Assembly: GCF_000023125.1 (NCBI RefSeq) | Contig: NC_013037.1 | Span: forward strand, 2,170,001-2,234,000 | Source of the DNA: Dyadobacter fermentans DSM 18053 | GTDB lineage: Bacteria > Bacteroidota > Bacteroidia > Cytophagales > Spirosomataceae | DNA length: 64,000 nt | Direction of reading: 5' to 3' | Shown here: positions 1 to 6,546 of the stretch, piece by piece | Layout of the letters: each line of letters begins with the position of its first letter | Numbering within the stretch: the stretch's first letter is position 1 | Notes under the pieces: model-generated | The model's database searches: none | What the model was told of the DNA's origin: nothing | The model's input: the letters and a program-made list of their open reading frames with translations, nothing else | Program-made: the position numbers and the translations under genes

Positions 1-1399
1 TTATTTTCAAATCCAGGTTCAGCCGCGTTTGATACCGCTGAAAACCGGAGTTCAGAATGATACCATCCTGGTTAAAATAGTTGCCGGATAAATAATAGGT
101 CAGTTTTTCGGTCCCGCCTTCAAAAGCGAGATTGGCGCTGCTCATGGGCGCGGTGCGCGTGATGGCCTTTTGCCAGTTGGTAGTGGTTACCTTCGACAGG
201 TCGTCGAAAATAGGTGCCGCACCGAAAAGCTCGGCCCGCTCATTGACAAATTCGGCCAGCTGCGGCCCGTTGAGCAAATCGATTTCCCGCGGCAGCTGCT
301 GGAACCCAGTGTAGGCGTTGACCGATATATTGGACCGGCCCGCTTTCCCTCTTTTGGTGGTGATCAGGATTACGCCATTGGCCCCGCGCGCGCCATAAAT
401 CGCCGTGGCCGACGCGTCTTTCAGGATTTCGATGGAGGCAATGTCCGTCGGGTTGATGGAAGTGAGGCTGAACTCGCCGATGAAGCCGTCGATCACGTAC
501 AGCGGCTCGTTGGACGCGGATATGGAGTTCCCGCCGCGAATCCTGATTGTCGTGGCTGCTCCCGGAGCGCCATTCACCGCGGTCACCTGCACGCCGGCCG
601 CTTTTCCCTGCAAGGCCTGATCCACGCTGGCAACAGGCGCGGATTCAATGTCGCTGCCTTTGATTACCGAAACAGCGCCCGTCACATCCCGCTTTTTCAC
701 ACTGCCGTACCCGACTACCACCACCTGGTCAAGGGCCGAAATGGCGGTACCCAGCACGATCCGAAGATCCTCACCGCCGGACGCCCTTATTTCCTGCGTG
801 CTATAACCGACGTACGACACAATGAGAATCACGCCCTTTTCCTGGATTTCAAGTGAAAAACGGCCATCGGGATCGGTAACGGCCCCCTCTGCACTTCCCT
901 TGACGCGGAGTGTTACGCCGGGCATTGGCATGCGCGACGCCGAATCGACCACAATCCCTGTGACCCTGGCCGGGGGCAATGGAATGGCGGAACTTTCCGT
1001 GTCCGGCGCTGGCGCAGGCAACTTGTTGCCCGCCAGGTGGACAACCACCGTTTTGTTGGAGATTCGGTAACTCAGCGGCTGGTTTTCGAAGCATTTTTCA
1101 AGAACCTTCTCAATGCTTGATTGTTCAATATGGACACTGACCGGCCGCGCGTTTTTCAGAACTTCCTCCGTGTGCAGGAAAAGATAGCCGGATTGCTTTC
1201 TGATGCTTTTAAAGACTTTTTCGATCGGGGCATTTTTGACCGACAACGTGATCATCGGCGAGCCGGCACGGGCGCCGGCGTGAATAAAAAGAAAGAGCGC
1301 GACCAATGCCCAGAGCCGCAATGCGCCGGCCCGGATCGGCCAGGGCGATTTCGTCTCATAAATCCGCACGTCACCCGTAGATTTAGAATTAAAATCCAT
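1..1399 (-). CDS. SusC/RagA TonB-dependent outer-membrane receptor with STN domain (partial, C-terminus beyond window)
   Basis: About 466 N-terminal residues are present and the frame is still open at base 1. After a signal-anchor stretch (ALVALFLFIHAGARA) there is an STN domain (about residues 45-115, MITLSVKNAPIEKVFKSIRK onward). It is followed by a carboxypeptidase-regulatory-like domain (VTGIVVDSASRMPMPGVTL), the SusC signature VVVVGYGSVKKRDVTGAVS, and a plug domain ending near ILKDASATAIYGARGANG. The ATG at 1399-1397 is the only start that keeps the signal sequence. STN-type receptors pass a substrate signal to a FecR anti-sigma factor across the periplasm, and the FecR and sigma genes lie immediately upstream on the same strand. 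This receptor is therefore likely self-regulated. Its SusD partner should lie left of the window. Substrate cannot be told. Confidence 0.93.
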   Translation of the reverse strand, partial: MDFNSKSTGDVRIYETKSPWPIRAGALRLWALVALFLFIHAGARAGSPMITLSVKNAPIEKVFKSIRKQSGYLFLHTEEVLKNARPVSVHIEQSSIEKVLEKCFENQPLSYRISNKTVVVHLAGNKLPAPAPDTESSAIPLPPARVTGIVVDSASRMPMPGVTLRVKGSAEGAVTDPDGRFSLEIQEKGVILIVSYVGYSTQEIRASGGEDLRIVLGTAISALDQVVVVGYGSVKKRDVTGAVSVIKGSDIESAPVASVDQALQGKAAGVQVTAVNGAPGAATTIRIRGGNSISASNEPLYVIDGFIGEFSLTSINPTDIASIEILKDASATAIYGARGANGVILITTKRGKAGRSNISVNAYTGFQQLPREIDLLNGPQLAEFVNERAELFGAAPIFDDLSKVTTTNWQKAITRTAPMSSANLAFEGGTEKLTYYLSGNYFNQDGIILNSGFQRYQTRLNLDLKI

Positions 1400-1472
1400 A
1401 ACTTCGTTTAAGTTTAAATAATTGAAAATTTCCTTTGGATAGGTCGTTTTTAAATTAGCTTAGACTTTCAGC

Positions 1473-1497
1473 AGGGAAGTATTCGCCGTACTTCCCT
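1473..1497. repeat. 9-bp inverted repeat between fecR and susC
   Basis: AGGGAAGTA and TACTTCCCT flank a 7-nt loop. On the plus strand the hairpin is followed by six T, but no plus-strand gene ends here. On the minus strand, the direction of the fecR-susC genes, there is no T-tract. It may be an mRNA processing or stability element that uncouples receptor from anti-sigma expression; that role is inference. Confidence 0.5.
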
Positions 1498-1525
1498 TTT
1501 TTATGTCCTGCTAGCGAGCGTTTTT

Positions 1526-2722
1526 CTATTGGTAGGGCATAACAGTGATTTTCTTTTTTTGAGGTTCAACAATAAATTTTACTCCTTTTGTCATTTCCAG
1601 CAGTTTCAGCAATTCATGAATATCGGCATCCCTGGAAATGTTACCGTAGAATTTGTGGGAAACCTGTCCCTTGTATTCCACATCGACGTCATACCAGCGG
1701 GAAACCAGTTTCATCACTTCCTGAATGCTGTTTCCATTAAATTCAAAGAGCCCGTTTTTCCAGGCCATTACCGCTTCCAGATCAACGTCTTTGAGCAGCT
1801 TTATCTCTCCGTCTCCGGCTATCTGCGCCTGCTCACCCGGCACAAGCGCCTGATTATCTGCACGATTCGCTCGCGATACTTTCACGGAGCCTTCCAATAA
1901 CGTGATCTTCTTCAGGGCATCGTCGGCGTAGCCGCTCACATTGAAATGCGTACCGAGCACCAACACCCGCGCGTCGCCGTGCTTCACCACGAAAGGCATC
2001 TGCCTGCTTTTAGCGACTTCGAAATACGCCTCGCCCTGCAATTCTACCAGCCGTTCGTTTCCTGCAAAACGCGTTGGATACCTCAACGAACTGCCTGCAT
2101 TGAGCCAAACGGCCGACCCGTCCGAAAGTACGAGTTTGTACTGTCCGCCCTTGGGAATTTCGATAACGTTATAGGTGATACGTTGCGCATCTTCCGCACT
2201 CGCCCCTGCCGGTTCATATACAATTTCACCATCTTCGGTTTTGGAAATACTTGTTCCGCTTTCACTGGCTAGCTGGCCGTTGGCGGCACCGTCGATCACG
2301 ATTTGCTCTCCATTGCCCAGGGTAAGAACCGCCCTGTTTCCGCCAGGCCTGATCTCAGCCTCCGTGCTTGCCACTCTCTTTTCAGCTTGCGGCTCCTTTT
2401 TATCATGGACTAAAAAATAGCCGCCCAGGCAAACGGCGACGAGAATGCTCGCGGCCACACTATACGGAATTAGCTTACGGACGACGCTTTTCGGAACAAT
2501 GATATCGTCCAACCGGTGCTGCACCCTGCTGCTGATATCATCCAGCAGCCCGGGGTTATCTACCGTCACATCGTCGAGCATCGCGAGCCGGATGTGATCG
2601 GTGAGCAGGTCCTTCTCGTGATCTGCCCCGAAATAATCCAGCAATTCCGACAACTCCGACCGGCTCAATGTGCCAGCCAGATACCTTTCCACAAGGTCCT
2701 GTATGCGTGCGTTTTTCTCCAA
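1526..2722 (-). CDS. FecR-family anti-sigma factor
   Basis: 398 residues. The cytoplasmic N-terminus (1-84) carries the helical anti-sigma segment (IQDLVERYLAGTLSRSELSE). One membrane helix follows (about 85-105, IPYSVAASILVAVCLGGYFL). The periplasmic part has the FecR domain (about 185-285, IPKGGQYKLVLSDGSAVWLN, then GEAYFEVAKS) and a C-terminal STN-like DUF4974 domain (about 325-398, NSIQEVMKLVSRWYDVDVEY). It holds the ECF sigma factor encoded just upstream until the STN-type SusC receptor downstream signals substrate. Gene order sigma-fecR-susC is the standard arrangement in Bacteroidota. Length is normal and the frame intact. Confidence 0.95.
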   Translation of the reverse strand: MEKNARIQDLVERYLAGTLSRSELSELLDYFGADHEKDLLTDHIRLAMLDDVTVDNPGLLDDISSRVQHRLDDIIVPKSVVRKLIPYSVAASILVAVCLGGYFLVHDKKEPQAEKRVASTEAEIRPGGNRAVLTLGNGEQIVIDGAANGQLASESGTSISKTEDGEIVYEPAGASAEDAQRITYNVIEIPKGGQYKLVLSDGSAVWLNAGSSLRYPTRFAGNERLVELQGEAYFEVAKSRQMPFVVKHGDARVLVLGTHFNVSGYADDALKKITLLEGSVKVSRANRADNQALVPGEQAQIAGDGEIKLLKDVDLEAVMAWKNGLFEFNGNSIQEVMKLVSRWYDVDVEYKGQVSHKFYGNISRDADIHELLKLLEMTKGVKFIVEPQKKKITVMPYQ

Positions 2723-2897
2723 CTTCCGTTTATTATTACGTTGATGTCTTCATGGCAAACCGTCCGGCAAACTCAGTTCATCCGGCGTTGTCGCTCATTT
2801 TCCGTAATACGTTTGCAGTCGGAAAACCAATGGTTCCCAACAGAAAAAAATAATGCATTAGCATTCAATCCACTGATAAACAGATGAATAATTAATG

Positions 2898-3494
2898 CTA
2901 CCTGGAAAATATTGCTTGAAGTGAAGTAATTATCACGACCACATGCTGAAATATGCGGAAGTGTTTTTTAAGGAAAATATTGGCCTGCCGGATATGGTCA
3001 TTGACGGTGGCGGTGGAGATGTTCAGGATTTCGCTCACTTCCCGGTACGACTTTTCTTCCAGCTTGCACATCACCACCACGCGGCGGCGCTGTGGAGGCA
3101 GCAGGGCAAGCGCCTGATGAAGCTCAGAAAACTCGCTTTCCACGTTCCCCGGATCATCGATCACGTACGTATCCTCGAATGATGCCATGAAATGCTCGCG
3201 CAATCGCCGGTCGCGCGCCACTTTGCGGAACATATCGTAAATGAGGTTGCTGCTGATGGTAATCAAATAGCCTTTGAAAGATTTGTCCGGATCGATACTG
3301 GCGCGGTTTTGCCAAACCTTCACGAAAAGATCCTGCAAGACCTCCTCAGCAAGGTCAGGTGATTTGACAACATATAGAATGTGTGCAAGCAGGGGCCGTT
3401 TGAACCGGTCGTATATTGCCTGAAACGCAGCATGGTCGCCGTTTTTCAATTGCCGGCTCAATGCATTTTCATCTGTCTCGACTTGTGAATCCAT
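2898..3494 (-). CDS. ECF RNA polymerase sigma-70 factor (Bacteroidota expansion family)
   Basis: 198 residues. The sigma-2 region spans about 25-95 (AIYDRFKRPLLAHILYVV, then EEVLQDLFVKVWQNR). The sigma-4 helix-turn-helix spans about 130-180 (EEKSYREVSEILNISTATVN). The C-terminal tail is hydrophobic (HVVVIITSLQAIF), a common feature of Bacteroidota ECF factors paired with FecR proteins. It probably drives the fecR-susC genes that follow on the same strand. A match to the Bacteroidota -7 element lies 10 bp before the ATG, so the leader would be nearly absent; an internal start is possible but the sigma-2 domain begins early. Confidence 0.95.
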   Translation of the reverse strand: MDSQVETDENALSRQLKNGDHAAFQAIYDRFKRPLLAHILYVVKSPDLAEEVLQDLFVKVWQNRASIDPDKSFKGYLITISSNLIYDMFRKVARDRRLREHFMASFEDTYVIDDPGNVESEFSELHQALALLPPQRRRVVVMCKLEEKSYREVSEILNISTATVNDHIRQANIFLKKHFRIFQHVVVIITSLQAIFSR

Positions 3495-3504
3495 TACATG
3501 CGCA

Positions 3505-3512
3505 CAAATTTA
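3505..3512 (-). promoter_or_regulatory. Bacteroidota -7 promoter element upstream of the sigma gene
   Basis: The minus strand reads TAAATTTG, an exact TAnnTTTG match, ending 10 bp before the sigma-factor ATG. No clear -33 TTTG box is seen at the usual spacing, so this is a weak call. Confidence 0.35.
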
Positions 3513-3602
3513 GCCACGAAAACCAGCCTGCTCCCGGCGAGGCTGTCAGACGCAGAACTTAAATTGTCGTAAGACTTTGCAATGCGACCTGGTTTAGCTG
3601 CA

Positions 3603-3667
3603 CAAAAATTGAAATTTTTGATTAAAAAATTGAGATAAAGAGGCATTAATAATATTTAATTAATGCC
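3603..3667. repeat. Two adjacent A+T-rich inverted repeats
   Basis: CAAAAATT-GA-AATTTTTG (3603-3620) and GGCATTAAT, 8-nt loop, ATTAATGCC (3642-3667) are both perfect. They sit between the PD40 gene end (3697) and the sigma gene start (3494), both minus strand. The second could terminate the PD40 transcript, since a T-rich run follows on the minus strand. Either could also be an operator for the sigma gene. Confidence 0.5.
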
Positions 3668-3696
3668 GGACCAATTCAGCGGCGAACCTGGGGGGA

Positions 3697-4638
3697 CTAC
3701 TTCAACCTACCAATCACTTCCGAGCTTACCCAGAAAATATCTCCGTCGCGGGAGAAGAACAGGTATTTTCCGTCGGCCGTCACGAACGGACAGAATTCGT
3801 AGCCGCTGGTATTGATAGCAGGCCCCATATTTTTTGCATTTTCCCAATTGCCTTCGCTGTTTTTGAAGCTGATATATAAATCACCTGCGCCCGAACCGCC
3901 CGGTCTTTCGGAGCAGAAGATGATATATTGTTCATCCGGAGATACGAATACGTCGGCTTCATAATGCGTTGTATTGATGGAATTTCCCAGCTTTTCGGAC
4001 TTTGCAAATTGCCCGTTGGCATACTTCGAAAACCGGATATCATAATTTTTGTCGGTAGCCTGATCGGTGTCGCCATTTGACGAAAAATACATGGTTCCAT
4101 TTGTTAAGAACGACATGTAATATTCATTCTTATTGGAATTAATAGCTGCGCCGGCATTCACCGGCTGATCAGACCAGTCGCCATTTTTTCGCTCTACATA
4201 CCAGATATCAAAATCCTTTTTCGGCCCCCGACCGTCGGCAGCGCGGTCGGAAATAAAATAGAGACGTTTTCCGTCGGGAGAAAGGAATGGATCGTTGTAT
4301 TCATATTCTTTGCTGGCGATAATAACCTTTGGTGCGGTCCAGCCATTTTTTTCGTATCTGATACAACGGATCTGCGGTTTAGAATTGACAATGACCGCGT
4401 AATAGAATTCGCTTCCATCTTTCGAAAAAACGGAACCGTACTCATAGTAATCAATCAAAGAAGCCCGGTCGCGCGCAAAAATCACAGGAGCAATGCCCGG
4501 CGGCTTCTGCCCGAGATAAGCCGAATCTTGTGGTATGGTGGTTTGAGCAATAGCAGATTGTGGCAAACTAATGATTGAAAAAAGACCTGCCGCATAAAGC
4601 AAACCAATGATGAATGGGCATAAGGAAATTGTTTTCAT
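3697..4638 (-). CDS. PD40 (TolB-like WD40) beta-propeller exported protein
   Basis: 313 residues from the chosen ATG at 4638; an ATG at 4647 adds three residues. A signal peptide (SLCPFIIGLLYAAGLFSII) is followed by repeated propeller blades with the PD40 signature: FLSPDGKRLYFISDRA, FLTNGTMYFSSNGD, FVSPDEQYIIFCSERP, and a last one near VTADGKYLFFSRDGD. Such proteins are periplasmic or surface scaffolds, often next to OmpA or TonB genes, but no substrate or partner can be named. A frame-disrupted small membrane protein gene ends just upstream, its stop (4649) only 11 bp before this ATG, which suggests co-transcription. Confidence 0.85.
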   Translation of the reverse strand: MKTISLCPFIIGLLYAAGLFSIISLPQSAIAQTTIPQDSAYLGQKPPGIAPVIFARDRASLIDYYEYGSVFSKDGSEFYYAVIVNSKPQIRCIRYEKNGWTAPKVIIASKEYEYNDPFLSPDGKRLYFISDRAADGRGPKKDFDIWYVERKNGDWSDQPVNAGAAINSNKNEYYMSFLTNGTMYFSSNGDTDQATDKNYDIRFSKYANGQFAKSEKLGNSINTTHYEADVFVSPDEQYIIFCSERPGGSGAGDLYISFKNSEGNWENAKNMGPAINTSGYEFCPFVTADGKYLFFSRDGDIFWVSSEVIGRLK

Positions 4639-4648
4639 GGGAAACATT

Positions 4649-4931
4649 TTACTTACCCACAATTAAACAAACCCCTATAAACAAAAATCCGATCGCCCAT
4701 ACCACAGCGGTCTTTCTGCGCCCCGGCCAGTTTCGGATGGAGTAGTATAATGCCACTTCGACGACCAAAGAAAGCACTCCGGACAACACAAAATATCGGA
4801 ATGGCATTCTTTCCATTCCGACGTTCTTTTTCGATTATCTTTTGAAATATCGAATACAAAAAGCCTCCAATAATCATAAAGCGCAACCAGTCCCGCGACA
4901 ATTCTGCTTTTTTAGCTTCATCTATCTCCAT
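4649..4931 (-). pseudogene. Small membrane protein, apparently split by a +1 shift in an A5 run
   Basis: The ATG at 4931 opens a frame with a charged N-terminus and one helix (LRFMIIGGFLYSIFQKIIEK). In that frame the rest of the product is not membrane-like. In the next frame, ending at a TAA at 4651-4649, the sequence RYFVLSGVLSLVVEVALYYS and VVWAIGFLFIGVCLIVG gives two clear membrane helices. The frames join at a run of five A (minus strand; plus 4827-4831); four A would give one continuous protein of about 92 residues with three helices. The alternative is two overlapping genes, the second starting at the ATG at 4816 (55 residues). The family is not recognised. Confidence 0.55.
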
Positions 4932-5076
4932 AATTGCTAGTTCTTGTTTTCAATTAACCGACATTTGGCCGGAGTGGTTTGGGATTCCACTCCGAAAGCA
5001 ATTTACAAAAAGTCAGATGCGATTAGTAGCCGCATTGAAATTAATCATTAAATGCATTATGCAAGAAGACACGCGG

Positions 5077-5136
5077 TGTTACTTTTCGTAACTTCGGACT
5101 CAAAAGTAACAGTAACATCCAGGTAACAAACTAACA
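5077..5136. promoter_or_regulatory. Operator-like cluster: 10-bp inverted repeat plus repeated TAACA motifs
   Basis: TGTTACTTTT (5077-5086) and AAAAGTAACA (5102-5111) form a perfect inverted repeat with 15 nt between. TAACA recurs at 5107, 5113, 5124 and 5132. The cluster lies in the 287-bp region between the small membrane gene (minus) and the Crp-like gene (plus), about 85 bp before the latter's ATG. It looks like a multi-site operator for one or both divergent genes; which protein binds is unknown. Confidence 0.5.
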
Positions 5137-5218
5137 TATTGAGTTCGAACTGCGTCAGACTGACAAGCAAAAAGATCATCGGCGTTTAACTTCCATTTCC
5201 ACCTGAACCTCACCGGCT

Positions 5219-5785
5219 ATGCACACCAAGCTGCGGCAGCATATTGAAAAGATTATGCCCCTGACGGACGACGAGTTCGCGTTTGTCGGGAAGCATTTTG
5301 TTTTCAAAAAATTCAAAAAGCACCAGTTTATGGTCCAGCAGGGCGAGCTTGTGCCTTACAATTATTTCCTGCTATCCGGCCTGACCAAGCTTGTTTACAC
5401 CGATCCCGCCACCGACAAGGAGCATATACTCGCATTTGCCATGGAGGACTGGTGGGACAATGATTTTGAGGCCTACTACGCGAAAACCCGGGCCTCATTC
5501 TCCATGGTTTGCCTGGAAGACACCGAGGCGCTGTGCCTGTCGTTGGATGATTTCAATGCGCTTCGCACGGGCCTGCCGAAAATCGAGCATTTCTTCCTGG
5601 AAAAAGTGATGGCGGGCTTTCTGGCTGCGCAACGCCGCATTCTTTCGATGATGACATCCAGCGCGCAGGAACGTTATGAGCAGCTCCTGTTGCAGCATCC
5701 TTCCCTTGCGCAGCGCCTGCCCAAAACGCAACTTGCTGCCTACCTGGGGGTTTCCCGTGAGACGCTCAGCAGGTTGAATGCGTAG
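5219..5785 (+). CDS. Crp/Fnr-family transcriptional regulator
   Basis: 188 residues. The cyclic-nucleotide-binding-like beta-roll spans about 15-115 (FKKHQFMVQQGELVPYNYFL onward). A long dimerisation helix follows, then a helix-turn-helix (KTQLAAYLGVSRETLSRL). The recognition helix has R-E-T-x-x-R, the same residues with which E. coli CRP (R180, E181, R185) reads TGTGA. The protein ends four residues later, so the usual wing after the HTH is short or missing, as in many small Bacteroidota Crp proteins. No cAMP-contact set (such as RxS) is visible, so the ligand is unknown. A perfect TGTGA-N6-TCACA site begins at the base after its stop codon, ahead of the ridA-like gene. Confidence 0.9.
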   Translation: MHTKLRQHIEKIMPLTDDEFAFVGKHFVFKKFKKHQFMVQQGELVPYNYFLLSGLTKLVYTDPATDKEHILAFAMEDWWDNDFEAYYAKTRASFSMVCLEDTEALCLSLDDFNALRTGLPKIEHFFLEKVMAGFLAAQRRILSMMTSSAQERYEQLLLQHPSLAQRLPKTQLAAYLGVSRETLSRLNA

Positions 5786-5801
5786 TGTGACTTAGCTCAC
5801 A
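5786..5801. promoter_or_regulatory. Perfect CRP-type palindrome TGTGA-N6-TCACA
   Basis: TGTGA (5786-5790), CTTAGC, TCACA (5797-5801) is an exact match to the E. coli CRP core. It directly follows the stop codon of the Crp-like gene and lies about 66 bp before the transcription start inferred from the downstream -7 element, a distance typical of class I activation. Binding by the neighbouring Crp-like protein is inferred from its RETxxR recognition helix. Confidence 0.65.
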
Positions 5802-5807
5802 TCAAAT

Positions 5808-5825
5808 ACGTGCGGTAGCGCACGT
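5808..5825. repeat. Hairpin with 7-bp arms between the CRP-type site and the ridA promoter
   Basis: ACGTGCG and CGCACGT enclose a 4-nt loop GTAG. No T-tract follows, so it is a poor terminator. It lies just downstream of the CRP-type palindrome and upstream of the -7 element, so a second operator is as likely as an mRNA structure. Confidence 0.5.
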
Positions 5826-5846
5826 GATGATTCTCAGCCACTTACC

Positions 5847-5854
5847 TAATTTTG
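5847..5854 (+). promoter_or_regulatory. Bacteroidota -7 promoter element for the ridA-like gene
   Basis: TAATTTTG is an exact TAnnTTTG match located 24 bp before the ATG of the RidA-family gene. With a start about six bases downstream, the leader would be roughly 18-20 nt. No strong -33 box is seen, consistent with a promoter that depends on an activator. Confidence 0.6.
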
Positions 5855-5878
5855 CATTAAAAATCAACGCAAAACAAA

Positions 5879-6271
5879 ATGGAAAAGAGCATCATCAACC
5901 CATGGACGTGGCAAGACCAACTGAGCTACGTACAGGCCGTGGAAGTGAAAAATACCACAGGCACATTATATGTGGCCGGGCAGGCAGCCGTACACGCCGA
6001 CGGCACATCCAGCAATGCAGATATGCGCACCCAGCTCGGGATAGCGATCCAAAACCTGGAAACGGTGATCAGCGAAGCGGGTTACGAAGCCGGCAACATC
6101 GTCCGGCTGACGGTCTACACCACCTCTTCCCAAGAGTTTATCCATAACTGCTTCGACCTCTTCAAAGCGTTCGTGGCAAGGCACGGAATGAAACAGGCCG
6201 TGACGCTCTTGCAGGTAGTCGGCCTGAACGAAACGCTCAATGTGGAGCTGGAAGCCACCGTCGTGAAATAG
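5879..6271 (+). CDS. RidA/YjgF-family protein lacking the catalytic arginine
   Basis: 130 residues, the normal length for the family. The fold signature is clear: TLYVAGQAAVHADG near the N-terminus, QNLETVISEAGYEAGNIVRL in the middle, and LNVELEATVVK at the end. In archetypal RidA an arginine in the ARS segment binds the carboxylate of 2-aminoacrylate and enables imine hydrolysis. Here the matching stretch reads KQAVTLLQVVGL with no arginine, so it belongs to a Rid subgroup unlikely to act as a standard enamine/imine deaminase. The gene sits behind a CRP-type palindrome and a good -7 element and ahead of a strong terminator, so it is probably a single-gene transcript controlled by the upstream Crp-like protein. 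Confidence 0.88.
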   Translation: MEKSIINPWTWQDQLSYVQAVEVKNTTGTLYVAGQAAVHADGTSSNADMRTQLGIAIQNLETVISEAGYEAGNIVRLTVYTTSSQEFIHNCFDLFKAFVARHGMKQAVTLLQVVGLNETLNVELEATVVK

Positions 6272-6349
6272 TCAGCGCCGAGGTGACCGTGAGGGGCACC
6301 AGCCTGATTTCGTCTCTGTAATTCGCTCATGCATTATCATTGATATTCC

Positions 6350-6381
6350 GCCGGCATCGAACAAGTTCGATGCCGGCTTTT
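6350..6381 (+). terminator. Rho-independent terminator after the ridA-like gene
   Basis: A perfect 13-bp stem (GCCGGCATCGAAC with its complement) separated by two A is followed by TTTT. It ends the Crp-ridA transcription unit 80 bp after the ridA-like stop and isolates it from the SusC operon that starts at 6547. Confidence 0.85.
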
Positions 6382-6447
6382 CTATGTCAGGCCATGCTGA
6401 CTAACAAAATTACTAAGCTACTTACTCTATAAAACCAATAGTTCATA

Positions 6448-6455
6448 TATATTTG
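6448..6455 (+). promoter_or_regulatory. Bacteroidota -7 promoter element upstream of the first sulfatase-island SusC
   Basis: TATATTTG is an exact TAnnTTTG match 91 bp before the SusC ATG. The -33 box is not obvious. It is the best promoter candidate for the susC-susD-sulfatase-sulfatase operon. Confidence 0.45.
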
Positions 6456-6546
6456 CCACTCCTGATTGAAAGCCGATCTCATTCAAAGCGGGTCATTTCC
6501 GCCTGCTACACACTTTTGCAAACCCCCATCACTCATTTAATCCCTT

